From NCBI GenBank assembly GCA_002794785.1, contig NBBA01000018.1:434001-498000 (forward strand): a stretch of 64,000 nt of DNA. The letters are read 5' to 3'. A model generated the notes under the pieces. It searched no databases. It was not told the DNA's origin and saw only the letters and a program-made list of their open reading frames with translations. The stretch's first letter is position 1; each line of letters starts with the position of its first letter. Positions 22,363 through 34,235 of the stretch are shown here, one piece after another. Source of the DNA: Coniferiporia sulphurascens (Eukaryota > Basidiomycota > Agaricomycetes > Hymenochaetales > Hymenochaetaceae). The translations under genes and the position numbers were made by a program.

Positions 22363-24452
22363 TTAATAGGTTACCCAAACGTAATCGGGGAGCACGTTCC
22401 TCATAACTAAAGAACCAGTCCAGAATTAGTCCCCAAAGCGGTTACAGTTTAAGCACCATGAGGGTACGAACCTTTCCAGTGATCGAGTGCACCCTCGTCC
22501 TGCCACGCGCCGAGAGGGTTCCGCGCATCCGTCAGCACCCAGTCGGCCTCGCTTTCCGGGAGGATGTCTCCTGCGATGAGATCTGCGCGCACTTCGCGGT
22601 CTGGGAGGACCCGTAGGACGTGTTTCCGAAGGTAAGACGAGAGATAATCGGGCCGCGATAAGGGGCGGAAAGTCAAGGGATTTGAAGATGGAGTGCAGAA
22701 AAAAACCTATACGTAACGACAGTTAGAATAAGCCAAGTATGGAAAAGGAGAATATAGGTAAAAGCGGAGAGGGATGATCTACGTACCAGATTGATGAACT
22801 CCGCGGTAAGCTTCTCATCCGGTACGTCGATCTGATAGTCATGGAAGACGCGACATTGTCCGAAGCTCTTCCTGAGAGTAAGGAAGACAGATCTAGATGA
22901 GTCACTGCCAATCATTCCGGCATAATTCTATAAGATTTGTCGGGACTTCTTAAAACAAATCTTGAGAAGTGCGAAATACGTACGACAGCGACAATCCCTT
23001 CAGGGCTTACTATCTTCTTCAGATCTTCCCAGAACTCTGACGTGAACAAGTGTGCAGGAACACCGCCGCCCGAGAAGCAGTCGTGAACGACAATGTCGTA
23101 AGTCTCGTTGTTTGAAGCGGCGCGGCGTGCGACCCATCCACGGGCATCTTCGATGTACGCCGCGGCTGGTTCAGGAACTCCGAAATAGGTACGTGCGGCA
23201 GAATAGACGGCGGGATCTATCTCGACGATAGTTGTAGAGAGACCGTGCTGCATGAATGCCTGTGCGGCTATGCCAACGCCAAGACCACTTAAATCAAGAG
23301 TGAGTATTTACTTTCACTGATAGCTTTACTAACACCTTACATGATTAACGCGTCCTTCTGCGGAGTCTCCCTTTCCTGCAATCGTGCCGCTTCTTGGAGT
23401 ACGAACGCGCTATAGATCGAATCGCCCAGCTTGACCCCATTATTGTCATGCACATACTCAGCGTCACGATCCATCTTCGCGAGATGCCTCGCCCCAACCC
23501 ATACGCCGCCAAGTAGACTGTGGTCTGCGCGTAAGAAGCGGAAACCGTGTGTGTAGTCTTCCCCGACAACGATACGCCCGGTGACGCTCGGTGTCGACGA
23601 CAATATGCGCAGGAGGCCGTTTGGGTGTGAATATGGGAGGGAGTGGGGGCGGGCCGGAGCCAGGGAGAGCGTGAAGATTGTCGCAAAGAAAGGGAGGATT
23701 AACGGGCTTAAATAGCTTTTGCGCGACTTTTGCGTTGTCGAGGACTCAATACGCGTGAGCAGACCGGAGGCGGCCACAAGCCAACCAGAAATCAGAAGCT
23801 ATGCATATTCTGTAGGTTATCGAATGTTTCACGGGGATATAGATGGGTGTCTCGCGTACAAACATTGATTGATTGAAGATCCTGCTAAATGGTACATAGC
23901 TCCATATACGTTGTGATTGAAGGATCGTAGCTGAAAGTGCGATAGCAGAAAAGGCCTTTAAAGTGTATGATCTTCCCTTCTAGTTGGGATACGAAAGACC
24001 TTAACGATACCCGGCGAACACAACTTTTTGACACTCACTGTTACATTTCGGACTTCACCAGTAGCTACGTACACGACCGGCGCAAGCACAGGCACATACG
24101 CGAAAATTGGGCCAATTACGGGATTTCCAAGTCGCGTCGTCAAAGAGGATAACCCATGAAGTATGGGCGGAGCAATACAGACGATAGTGCTCAATACCGT
24201 AGACTGTTTCTCCCCTAACGTCGAGTCATATGGTAGGAAGGCAAAGGACACAACCAAGGAGATGACACCACTCTGAAGGTACAACTTTGTCGCGACCCCT
24301 CCAAAGAGCGGTGTCAGCAGCTCCTGAGCCACAAATACGACAAGAGAAAGTGCGACGACCGAAGCAGCTGCCTGAGCGACGCGCGCCGACCCGTTCACCG
24401 GCGCCGCCGCCAGTGTCGCCTTTGAGGTAACGGATGTCTTTTTACGCGACAT
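22363..24452 (-). CDS. membrane-anchored spermidine-synthase-like protein
   Basis: A 531-aa protein from six exons: 24039-24452, 23341-23798, 22984-23287, 22787-22927, 22472-22706 and 22363-22406, all in frame. The N-terminal 165 residues hold about five hydrophobic segments (for example VVALSLVVFVAQELL and LSTIVCIAPPILHGL), suggesting membrane insertion. The C-terminal half is a class I methyltransferase-like fold of the spermidine/spermine synthase family: GLGVGIAAQ (nucleotide-binding glycines), TTIVEIDPAVY (acidic ribose contact) and YDIVVHDCFSGG. It ends DHWKVMRNVLPDYVW. Such fused membrane forms are found in many fungi; their reaction is not established, and they are distinct from the soluble aminopropyltransferase of polyamine synthesis. 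It is divergently transcribed from the Zn2Cys6 regulator. Confidence 0.8.
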
Positions 24453-25020
24453 AGTGGCCGCCAAAGCCAGCTTCGGCGTTGTCGACGTTTTTCAAGAATA
24501 TAAGGAGGGCAGGCCGCGTTGTCGACGTGGCACGCAGCTTGATCGTCGTTTCGTCGGTGAAACCGTCGGTGCGCGTTGGGTAAGAATTACCTTTTACGGT
24601 AACCGATTCTCGCGCTTCCCTCACCGATAGAAATGCCTCCGTGCTGATCCTTTAGTCAGACGATGCTTAGTACCAGCACCACTTTCATAGCACCTTGTAA
24701 GCTCGAAAGTTTGTTTTTGGATTATTAATATTCTTCTTCTATGTAAATTAGACGATTATGTGAGGCCCACGAGAGGCCGACTCCGAGTCGGCGAACATTG
24801 CCAATGCACTACATCGATTCAGCTACGCTGAAACGCAAAGAGTCAGTATGTTGTTCTGGTCGCTTCCAACATGGCTACCAAGCATCGAGTCGCGACAGTA
24901 TGAGTCTTCCTTGTGGAAGTATTTCGTGGGCTTGTACAGAACTACTGAAGGTATAAAGACTGTGGCTTGTAAGTCTCCAGCATTTATCGGTCATTCGCAA
25001 AACACAAGACCTTAGTTGAC
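24453..25020. promoter_or_regulatory. shared divergent promoter region
   Basis: A 568-bp interval between start codons of the spermidine-synthase-like gene (minus) and the Zn2Cys6 regulator (plus). No clear TATA box for either gene and no obvious CGG-N-CCG palindrome for the regulator were found by eye. Confidence 0.4.
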
Positions 25021-28000
25021 ATGTCCAGACGAACACATCCAATCTCCCCAGAGAGCCCCACTACTTCTCAATCGCCTCCAGGTCTCGGAAGAGGCCAAGC
25101 TTGTATTATTTGCAGGCAAGCCAGCTTTCTATAATTACTTCGCTACTCCTCCTTACCAAATTTAATCAACTCAGGCGCAAGAAGATGGTATAAAACCCAT
25201 CAATGACTTCGTTTGCTATTCTTGCTTATATCCTTTCTAGAGATGTGACGGAGTTCGCCCTTTCTGCGGACAATGCTCCCTGACACGCCGGCCGGAAGAC
25301 TGCGAATACACCGATAAGCAGGGTCGCACCCAAACCGAGGTCCTCGAGGAGCGTCTCCGATTACTCAAGGGAAGATTAGTAGAACTCGAGAGCCAGCCAA
25401 AAGCTGCCTCTGATGTTCTTCTGCATAACCCGTACTCCAGCTCTCGGGGTAAGCAGCTTGCGGATATTCAAATTCCTAGTTTGATTTTGCGTTACCCCAT
25501 ATCTGGGTTAGGGATCGGTCAGTCCGCCGGCCCTGGTAAGAATTCAAGTCTTAAGCGTGCACAATTGTTTTGATTTGAATTATATCGAGGCATTCTAGAT
25601 GTGGGTATGGGTAGCTTACTAGATACAGCAACAGCCAACTTTCTGCAGGCAGCGCCGGCCGTCCAGTTGCAACCTGAGGAAAATTTCCTCGAACTGTGAG
25701 TATCTCCAAACCTTATCAAGTACAGTACGGTGAATTCACTAATTGGAAACTCTTAACATATCAAACCCGAAGACTGCAGATTTTCATACCCCATGCCCCT
25801 CACCTCAGCTTCGCATTGCACATCCCCAGCCTACTCCGCACCTCCTCGCTCCCGCCAAGTCACCCAGACTATCCACACGACTGCCTCATCTCCGCGATCT
25901 CCCTCTGGGCATACCGCTTATTACCACCCGGAACGCAGTACTCCACTCGAGAACACGCCCATCTCGCACGGTCCCTGGCAACCCTACCCTTTGCGCTCGC
26001 GAGCGCAGCTCTAAATCATCGCGTGCAAGTCGTGCAAGCCGAGCTCCTACTCTCGCTGTACTTCCTCCACGAGGCGCGTCTATTGGAGGGCCGCTATCAC
26101 GCCTCGGCCGCGGCTTCTGCCGCACTGGGCTGTGGCCTGCATCGTATTGACCTAGAAAGTGTTAATCCGTCTCATGTTGGACAATTGACGTCTGGAAAAT
26201 CGAGTTCATCGTTTGGTACCGGAGCAGGACTCCCACTTGGCTCCGGACGCATGCTCGGACTCGGATCAGGACAGCTGTTATTGTTACCCCCGCCGCGCGA
26301 TACGTTAGAACTCGGGGAACGGATTAACGTTTTCTGGGCCGTATATGCGCTAGATCGGCGCTGGAGCGTAGCCCTAGGTTGTCCACCGGCGATTTGCGAT
26401 GGAGTTTTCGGTATCACGATCAGCACGCCATTACCCAGAAGACTTGAGGATTACGAGAACGTACGTGAATTACATATTTTACTTTACTTTCTTCCCTTTC
26501 ATTTCCGCCTCTATTTCGTGTGGGTTGTTACAGTATATCTGAGGTCTCCCCCACAGATGTCGGTAGACGAGGTGCTAACCTCCGGAGAACTGATCAGCGC
26601 GTACGTTGACGTTGACGGCCTCGCGGACTTTTCCAAGTTGTCGCTGCCATCTTCGGAGCATCTTGCAGGTGTCGTCGCGGCGGCGCTTTTCGAAAGGGCT
26701 ACGCGTTTGGTGGGAGGACAATTTGACAGCGGTACGTGGTTGGTAGTCGTGTCGTTTTTTCTTTGATGAACCCGGAGGAAGGGTAGTAAATGCACCGTTG
26801 ACTCAACATCGGCGCGGATTACCTGTGTCATATTAATTATCTTAGTGTCGTTCCGCTCATTTGAACTTCTTCGTCCACAGGAATTCCACCCACTCCGGAT
26901 TTTCTTGAACGAGTAGACGCGCTCGACGCTGTTATACGCAGATTCAACGGCGCGTCTTCCACTGCCGCTGGAGTCACCGCGACGACGCCACCAGAGTCCC
27001 CTCCAGTCAACCCAGACCCAAGCGAGAACACGTCGTCTCCGGAAGCCGAGAGGGGTGTCACAAAAAGGGACAAAGGCAAGGGTAAGGCCTCCGCACCCAT
27101 CACATACACTGAATCTCGAGCAAATTCATCCCCAATCGCGCGGGCGTCGGGCACCCCGACAGGCAACCACGATACAAACGCGCAACGTGCGCGCACCACG
27201 GCGCTCACACGCAGCCTAGGGCACGCAGCGGTTATCCAGCTATATTGCGCACTCGCCCAAGTCCAGACTCAGGATGAGGACAAAGGCGAAGGAGACGACT
27301 CGGATGAGCCGCAGTCCCAGTCCCTTGGGAGGGACGCACGCCTAGACGCTTGTGCACGGTGCTTCAGCGCCGCACGTGAGATCGTCTTAATTCTACAAAG
27401 CTGCTCCGCCTCCAAGTCCGCCTCTGAGAGGGGGAGGAGCACCATGACCAATGTGGGGGAAATAGAACTGGGGCTCGGAGGAGTGGACTTCTTCATCGGG
27501 GTAAGCGAACCTCTCTTTGAATATCGGTTACTGGCAACGTCCGAATCGTCAACGGTCCTCATTGACCATGATTTTAAAAAACAATGCAGATCATCTGGCT
27601 CTCGGCTGTGCGCATCCTGTCGAGCGAAGCCGTCCGCCTTGCTGGACTTGCGCTGCGGATGCATCACGACGGGGCTGGCGACGTAATTCCAGCGGGTCCA
27701 GATCAAAGCATTTATACCACCTCAGAGGGGGTCGAGCACCAATCTGAGGGCCGAACCCGAAGTCGAGTGCAGGGAGTCGGAATCGAGGAGGTCGAAGCGA
27801 GACTGGGTGAGATCCAGGCTGACCTGGCGCTGCTTCACGCCGCGATGCACGCTCTGGGACGGACATGCCCGCTTTTAGGTGCGTTTGCTTTGCTTTTCTA
27901 CACCACAATTGCTAGCCGCATGTAATTTGAAGTGTCTGACATACCGGTTTGTTTCTCCCAAAAATACATCGCATTTTTTGATATACATGTACAGCGGCGC

Positions 28001-28062
28001 AAATAGGGGCGTTGGGGGCGACGGAGTTGGACCTTGACAGCCCAGTGGGTGGACTCTTTTAG
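25021..28062 (+). CDS. Zn2Cys6 fungal transcription factor
   Basis: A binuclear zinc-cluster regulator. The start is MSRRTHPIS at 25021. The cluster fits C-x2-C-x6-C-x6-C-x2-C-x8-C (CIIC, then basic RRKKMRC, DGVRPFCGQC). It is split by two introns: one with a GC donor (25116-25174) and one at 25188-25240, leaving a 13-nt microexon. A coiled-coil segment follows (LEERLRLLKGRLVELE). The main frame from about 25765 is the fungal-specific regulatory domain: CLISAISLWAYRL, LLLSLYFLHEARLLEGRYHASAAA and INVFWAVYALDRRWSVALG. Later exons end in VGGLF, with the stop at 28060-28062 after an intron beginning at 27880. It is inferred to bind DNA in the nucleus. Target genes are unknown; the divergent neighbour is one candidate. 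Confidence 0.85.
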
Positions 28063-30115
28063 TGAGTCGAACTCGAGAAGCTCGTCCATGTCTGGTCATA
28101 GGGCTTCCGAGCATTTCCCTGAACATGCAAGGTTCCCCTTGCCGTTGTTATTCTTCCTGCTTCACACCGCGGACTCGCAGCAGACGCGTGGGCACCTTTT
28201 CATTTTCACCCTTTACATACTCCATGCGATCCCTTAATGACCTAGACTTAGCCTTATTTTCGTTTAATGATATGCTGTAGACGCATTATAAGCACTCTTA
28301 ATCTGTTAATTTACAGCGTATGTGTAGCGTACCTCCTATAATTCGAACATGCATATAATGCGCATTGTGTCCGGCTTAGACAACTAGCGTACCAACAACG
28401 GTCTCCGTCAATGTAGTCACGGAGAATTACGTTCGATTCTCCCGAATTACACATGGCTTGTCAACCGTGGAAGGGTTTCAGGCAGATCATGGGAGGTCGA
28501 CCTTGGCGCATACAGGCAGCTTGATTCCAGTATCTGGCGTTTGCCCGCGGTGGAAGCAGAAGGCTCAGTGCAATGCGAGAGTGAGCAATAGACTTGATGT
28601 GTAGCAGACCAAGAAAAAGCCCTAGGATGTAATACAAAATCGTGAACGAAGTCGCAGGGACAGCATCTCAAGTCATTACGGATGATCGGTTAACGCGTGA
28701 ACCCAGCTTCCGAGCAGCCCAGAGGAGTGCCGCCTCCCCCTTCGTTCGCGCGAAGGATTGGCCGTTTGATGTGCAGCGAATTCCGACGGAGCAGCGCGGG
28801 TGCGCAAGCCATGGAGATAGCGCGCCTAATAGCATCCGACGGCGTCTCCGCGCGTGCCAGACCGCGGAAGAGGCTTAGAGAAGCACGTAAAGAAGCGCCG
28901 TTTGGCAAAGCCGCGTCGCAGAACGGGCTGGGCACGATGAATGCGCGGACTGAGGTTGCGGGCTGCCTGTGGTATATAAGCAGTGGTGGAGGCGGGCGGG
29001 AGAGGAGTTCGGATCCCCCCATCGTACTCGGTACCCTCCCGCCCTGTGTGCCGTACCTACTTGTTTCTTTCGACGACCCCAGCGACCTGTGAGATTGATG
29101 CCTCGTTGCACTTGGGTGAGAAGTATCCGGTATCCGCAGAGAAGGGGAACCACCGATTTCAAACCTCTGGCCTGTTCTTTTCAGCTCCAAACAAGCCGCC
29201 GTCGCTCGCCCGTCTCCAGAACGGAGCTCCGACCTGTATCGACCATCGCCGCAGATGGACACATAGTAGGAAGGACGAAGTGGACATAGAGCACGCCGAC
29301 GGGCTACTGCTATTCTTGTCCGACCCGACGGTGCACAGGGCGTGCGTGACCGGTAACTAACGTATAGGACTCTCTGCGCCGGCAAGTCCGCTTCTCTCCC
29401 CTCGTACTCGCCGCCTCTGAATGGACAGTAAATTTAGGGCAGTCCAGAGCGGCGAAAGCGGCGCACCGGTGGTCAGGTGTGTGGACCGCACAACGAATTG
29501 CCAACGAAGGGGCTCCGTTTCCGCAACTCGTGCGATGCGAGGCCGCTGTGCCTCCGCCTGAAATCTCCAAAGTCCACCTTGCTCCCGACGAGACGCCTGG
29601 AATGCAGGTGCGGGTGCGGTCATAATGTACGACGAGCGGTCGCGCCCTGACATGACCCCCGGATCCTCTGTGCATTTCTGCAGGCCCGCAATCGGGGTTT
29701 TTGCACTCTATCAATACAGCAACTTTTTACCGGTCTTGCTCGTCGTCAACGCCAGCATTAACGCAGCCATTAACACACCTAATCGCGTCTATTTGCGTTT
29801 GTGTGTGGCGCGTGTAGGCAGGATGCCCTATTATGGAAGGAGACAGCGGTTATCTAATTCATACCCCACCAGACGTGACGTAAGTGTAACGTGGGGTAAA
29901 CTCGTGCACCGGCCGGTCCCCCAATCCCAATTCTGTATTTTGATTGTCGAGCGCGACGGAGGTCCGCCCGTCACGCCTCTGCTTGCTCTATTTATCTCCC
30001 CTCGCATTATCTTCTCTTTCTTGCATCTTGCAATCTTGCGCTCTTCCCCCTTGTTGCTTTCAATTCTCCTCTCTGCGTCGTCTAATCCGTCGCTTTTCGG
30101 AAAGCCTCTGTCACA
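28063..30115. other. 2-kb gene-free region upstream of flavocytochrome b2
   Basis: Both strands have long GC-rich frames (for example 28690-29385 minus and 28697-29092 plus) with arginine- and proline-rich, low-information translations and no recognised domain. A clean TATATAAG sits at 28973-28980 with no identified gene behind it. The last 125 bases are a CT-rich leader with CTATTTAT near 29988, probably the flavocytochrome b2 core promoter. Confidence 0.4.
28973..28980 (+). promoter_or_regulatory. orphan TATA box
   Basis: TATATAAG in an otherwise GC-rich context, with no recognised coding sequence within 1 kb downstream. It could drive a noncoding transcript or a long 5' leader of the flavocytochrome b2 gene. 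Confidence 0.35.
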
Positions 30116-32876
30116 ATGAGCGAACCAGCACAGGACGTGCGCATTCTGTCGCCCGATGAGATTTCCACCCACAGCACCAGGCAGAGTTGCTGGATTATCG
30201 TGCACGGTGAGGTTCCTTCCTCGTTTCCAGCACTAGACTAGCTAGCTTTCGGGCTAGCTTCGTCAGAGACGCAGAGGATGCATTGGACGCATTGGCTGAC
30301 TATGGACTATGGCCCTATCTGCAGGCAAGGTCTACGACGTGACAGACTTCCTCGATGGTGCGTTTCTTCCCATTCACTCCTTCCTGGTTCTGATTCTGCG
30401 AACACAGATCACCCAGGTATGCTAGACCTTCGCAAAACCTCCCATAAAGTGTCTCACCGCAGTTGCGCGTGCCAGGGGGAAGCAAAATCATACTTAAGTA
30501 CGGTGGACGGGACGCAACGTGAGTGGTTTAACAGGACTTGGGCTGCTCTATTCTTTCGTCGGACCGGCTGTCCGGTCTCAGGCCAGGGTTTACGATCCGT
30601 TCCGGATTTGGAGTTCGTTGAGACGCCTTATGATGATCGGCGACTTTCACGTGGTATTCTGCGGGCACCCGCAAACGCGGAGGAATTTGAATCTAAAGAA
30701 GAAGAATGGACGATGTCCAGTCCGCGACTGGGCAATGTCTTGCCTTAAATGCGGCAAATGATAAAAATGTCCCGGTTGGGCTGATTGGTGGAGAAGGAGA
30801 TATAATGGGTCGTAAACCTCTGGCCTAGGCTTGATCAGTCTGAGTCGCAGGAGTAGAATTTGAATTGATCGTATTTCGATGATTACAGCAAGGAATACGA
30901 CCCAATTCATCCGCCAGACGCAATTACCACTCACCTCCCGCCCTCCAAGCAGTACGTTCGCATTCCACCCGTGCACTCTCCCGTAACTCATGCGTTCTCG
31001 CAGCCTCGGCGCAATCGATCCCTCTTCATCCACTACTTACGCAGAGGTCGAAACCGAGGAAGACAAACGACGCGCCCTCCTGCTCGCCTCCGTCCCTCCC
31101 CTCTCGTCCGTTCTCAACTTGCACGACTTCGAGGCAGTCGCACGGCGCGTGCTGCCCCCGCGCGCGTGGGCGTACTACAGCAGCGCTGCAGACGACGAGA
31201 TCACGCACCGCGAGAACCGCGGGGTGTACCAGCGGTGAGCAAAATCAAGGTTGAAAGTTAGGCGCGAATATTGAACGCTAGACGTCATAAGGATATGGTT
31301 CCGCCCACAAGTTCTCGTTGACGTCGAGCATGTGGACTTCTCAACGTCCATCCTTGGTGTGCGCACGAGCATGCCCATATACATCGTGCGTTTTCCTTTT
31401 CTCTGCGGGTTCTCTATGGATAGAAATGAAAACGGGTTGTGAGTATAGACCGCAACAGCACTTGGCAAGCTCGGTCACCCCGACGGCGAGCTGAACCTCA
31501 CGCGCGGCGCGTCAAAACACAATGTTATCCAAATGGTAGAAGCGTTCCTCTTTTTTTTTTTTTCCCCGAGTAAGGGTTTTAACGTTCCTTTTTTAAGATC
31601 CCGACTCTCGCCTCATGTTCGTTCGACTCCCTCGTCGACGGCGCCATTCCCGGACAAACGCAGTTCCTCCAGTTGTACGTTAACCGTGACCGTAAAGTCA
31701 CTGAGCGCATTGTACGCCACGCCGAAGAGCGTGGTATCAAGGGGTTATTCATCACGGTAGATGCACCTCAGCTTGGGCGGCGAGAGAAGGTGTGTGAAAT
31801 TTTTTTCAAGGTGTTTTTGAGGTATGTTGTGATGGGCAGGACTGAATGGACTTGGTTATAGGACATGCGTATGAAGTTCGACGATGAGGAGGGCGCGAAT
31901 GTGCAGCAGGGCGATGGGAACATTGAGAAGAACCAAGGTGCAGCGAGGGCAATCAGCGTACGTATATATCATTGTCCATGCTTGGGATGCGCCTCTAATA
32001 AAATCTATAGTCTTTCATTGACCCTTCGTTGAGCTGGAAGGACATCCCCTGGTTCAAAAGCATCACAGACAGTACGTATACCCAAACGGATGACATGACA
32101 CGCACAAATTAGTTCACCTGTGAACAGTGCCGATTATCCTGAAGGGCGTACAGCGCTGGGAAGATGCGCTGCGCGCGTACGATGCAGGATGCGCAGGCAT
32201 CGTGCTATCAAACCACGGTGGTCGTCAACTCGATACCGCCCCCGCGGGCGTCGAGGTGCTCGTTTCTGTCGTGCGCGCGTTCCGAGAGAAGCGTGGGATC
32301 ACGTTCCCGCTGCGCGATGGGCGCTTCCAGATATTCGTGGACGGCGGTGTGAGGCGTGCGACGGACGTGTTGAAGGCGATTGCGCTCGGCGCGACGGCGG
32401 GTGAGTTGATTCCATTCCAATGCTTCCCTTTTTTCTCAAGGTGCTAGATTACTGATTGTGATTGGACTGTTCGTTCGTTGGTTTGGGCAGTTGGGATTGG
32501 ACGTCCGTTCCTCTATGCGTACTCGGCGTACGGCGCAGAAGGTGTTGACAAAGCGCTGCAAATCCTCAAGGTATGATTTCCCCCCGTTTGTCCCCCGGTG
32601 AACTAGATAGTGATACTAACGATCCCGTCACCACAGGATGAGTTCGAGATGAACATGCGTCTGCTGGGCGCACCGACGCTCGCGGACGTAGGGCCGGACA
32701 CGGTCGACGCGAGCAATGTGCATCGGCACGTCGTCGCTGTGCCGAGTGATAGGCTGTACGATGCTAATTGTGCGTTTTTTGTTGTTGCTTCCTGCGTACG
32801 ATTTGTCTAACACACCCTCCCTATAGACGAAAGCATGCAGGTTGCACAGTTGCGCGAGGAGAAGTCGCGGCTGTGA
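30116..32876 (+). CDS. CYB2: flavocytochrome b2, L-lactate dehydrogenase (cytochrome)
   Basis: Complete two-domain enzyme, MSEPAQD to SRL, in about a dozen exons. The N-terminal cytochrome b5 domain reads [23 protein letters not shown], with the haem-ligand His in a 9-nt microexon (30408-30416), then [12 protein letters not shown]. The flavin domain follows: [51 protein letters not shown] and [15 protein letters not shown], with all active-site residues kept. Family members oxidise L-lactate and pass electrons via haem to cytochrome c, usually in the mitochondrial intermembrane space. No obvious presequence is seen before the b5 domain, so location is uncertain. One intron (30519-30888) is about 370 nt, far longer than its neighbours. 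Paralogue of the b5-less gene at 20286. Confidence 0.9.
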
Positions 32877-33174
32877 AGCTGTCAACGGAAGGAATCGATC
32901 GTCTTAGAAGAGAGTGGAAACACGTGTATTAGCTATAGGTCTCACTTGCCCCGCCATTTTTCCACTATATTTCCATCAATGTCTGACTTTATCGGTAATA
33001 ATGTGGTACCACCTTTGCGTGATTGGATTAAGGAAATACACTACAACGGACAGTCAAGCATGAAGTAAATGGTACAGTAGAGTAGATACTGCGAACGGTG
33101 AAAACGGAGAAGACCAGGCTCTGGTCACATAGACAAGATACTTAAAAGAAAGATAATAATAAAAGAGTAGCCGC
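32877..33174. other. convergent 3' intergenic region
   Basis: About 300 bp between CYB2 and a minus-strand gene. Nothing recognisable. Confidence 0.4.
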
Positions 33175-33825
33175 TCAGGCATCATTGGAAACGCCCACGC
33201 ACGCCTCGGTGGTCTCAGCCACCACAGCGCGAAGCCTAGCCTCCCCCTCAGCGTCCAAAACATCACAATCCCACCACTTCGCTGGCGCAGTATCGTTCAC
33301 TCTGGTAGGGTGTCGCGCGATGGCAGGCGGCACGATGTCCGCAGCGGCATCGGCAGTATCCAAATTGTAAAAGCAAAGCCGGGTCCCCATAGCGCTGACA
33401 GCGTGCAGTGTTTGGATGGGACAGTCACCTATATTGCAAAGACGTACGGTCAGTACTGGCAAGTTATATGCCACTAGTCTCACAAGAGTGTTCAAGGTTG
33501 GCGACTGACTAGCTAAATCATTCATACGCCGTCTAATCCGATCGTTAGCCACTTGACGCGCCGAATTGACTCTGATCTCAGTAGGCTTCCTCAACTCCAG
33601 GATAAAGACGGCCCTGTTTTCGAATTGGATTTCGAAGGTGACGACGTATTCAGCCGACTGCGGCTGCAGCGAGTTGGGTTTCGTATATTGAGGCACGACG
33701 GTGAAGTCGGTGTCGGGCGGGAAAAGGGTGTTTAGGAGTTTGTTGTAGGCTCCATTGAAATCGCTCTCGATGGGATTGGGCGGGATAACTTCGAACTGGC
33801 GAAGCACTTTCGCTGGCCAAGGCAT
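33175..33825 (-). CDS. conserved-looking hypothetical protein, 216 aa
   Basis: An uninterrupted frame from an ATG at 33825 (MPWPAKVLRQ). The core alternates hydrophobic strands: DFTVVPQYTKP, AEYVVTFEIQFENRAVFILEL, then a basic helix and a Gly-Thr-Arg-Leu-Cys-Phe-Tyr strand. The arrangement of an Asp, then Glu-x-Gln and ILEL, loosely recalls the PD-(D/E)XK core of small agaricomycete proteins used in DNA-linked or allorecognition loci, but key residues are not convincing. It ends in an acidic helix. I infer a soluble protein and cannot name a function. Confidence 0.6.
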   Translation of the reverse strand: MPWPAKVLRQFEVIPPNPIESDFNGAYNKLLNTLFPPDTDFTVVPQYTKPNSLQPQSAEYVVTFEIQFENRAVFILELRKPTEIRVNSARQVANDRIRRRMNDLASQSPTLNTLVRLVAYNLPVLTVRLCNIGDCPIQTLHAVSAMGTRLCFYNLDTADAAADIVPPAIARHPTRVNDTAPAKWWDCDVLDAEGEARLRAVVAETTEACVGVSNDA

Positions 33826-34235
33826 CCGAGTCTTTTTTTGGTGGATGATTCAAGTTGGAGGTTGGAAAAAAAAGGCAACTGCGTCACGGTCACGAGCCGC
33901 TTACAACCCTCACGGCACGGGCCCGGGAAATGCCGTTTGGACCGATGCGCATCTGATCCGAGTCAGGATGCAGAATATCAAGTTTTTGTCTACCGCCGGC
34001 GGAGGAGGGTTGCGAGAGGCTTGCAGGATAATAAATACACTGTGTATCTTCTTATGTGAAGAGTGCTTTGTCACGGTTGTATCTCAGATCAAGCAATATC
34101 AATGAGCCACCACAAGCCTTCTTGCCAGTGATAGCTCATTCAAGTTTAGCATCCATATGAACAGTTCTGGCATTAGTGTATTTGTATGGGAGTTCGGAAT
34201 CGTAATATTGTAAGAAGGGAACCCTTTGTAATAGG
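33826..34235. other. intergenic
   Basis: No gene recognised; promoter side of the minus-strand hypothetical gene. Confidence 0.4.

Noticed and set aside
28690..29385. Long GC-rich minus-strand frame of 231 codons
   Set aside because: Its composition is arginine/proline/serine-biased as expected for antisense GC-rich DNA, the plus strand is equally open, and no domain or splice structure is visible.
30519..30888. Box C/D snoRNA in the long CYB2 intron (ATGATGA near 30630, CTGA near 30781)
   Set aside because: The boxes are about 150 nt apart, no terminal stem or internal boxes were found, and such short motifs occur by chance.
33175..33825. Intron in the 216-aa hypothetical gene (GTGAGA to ATATAG)
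   Set aside because: Removing it would shift the frame and destroy the downstream conserved-looking strand; the uninterrupted frame is preferred.
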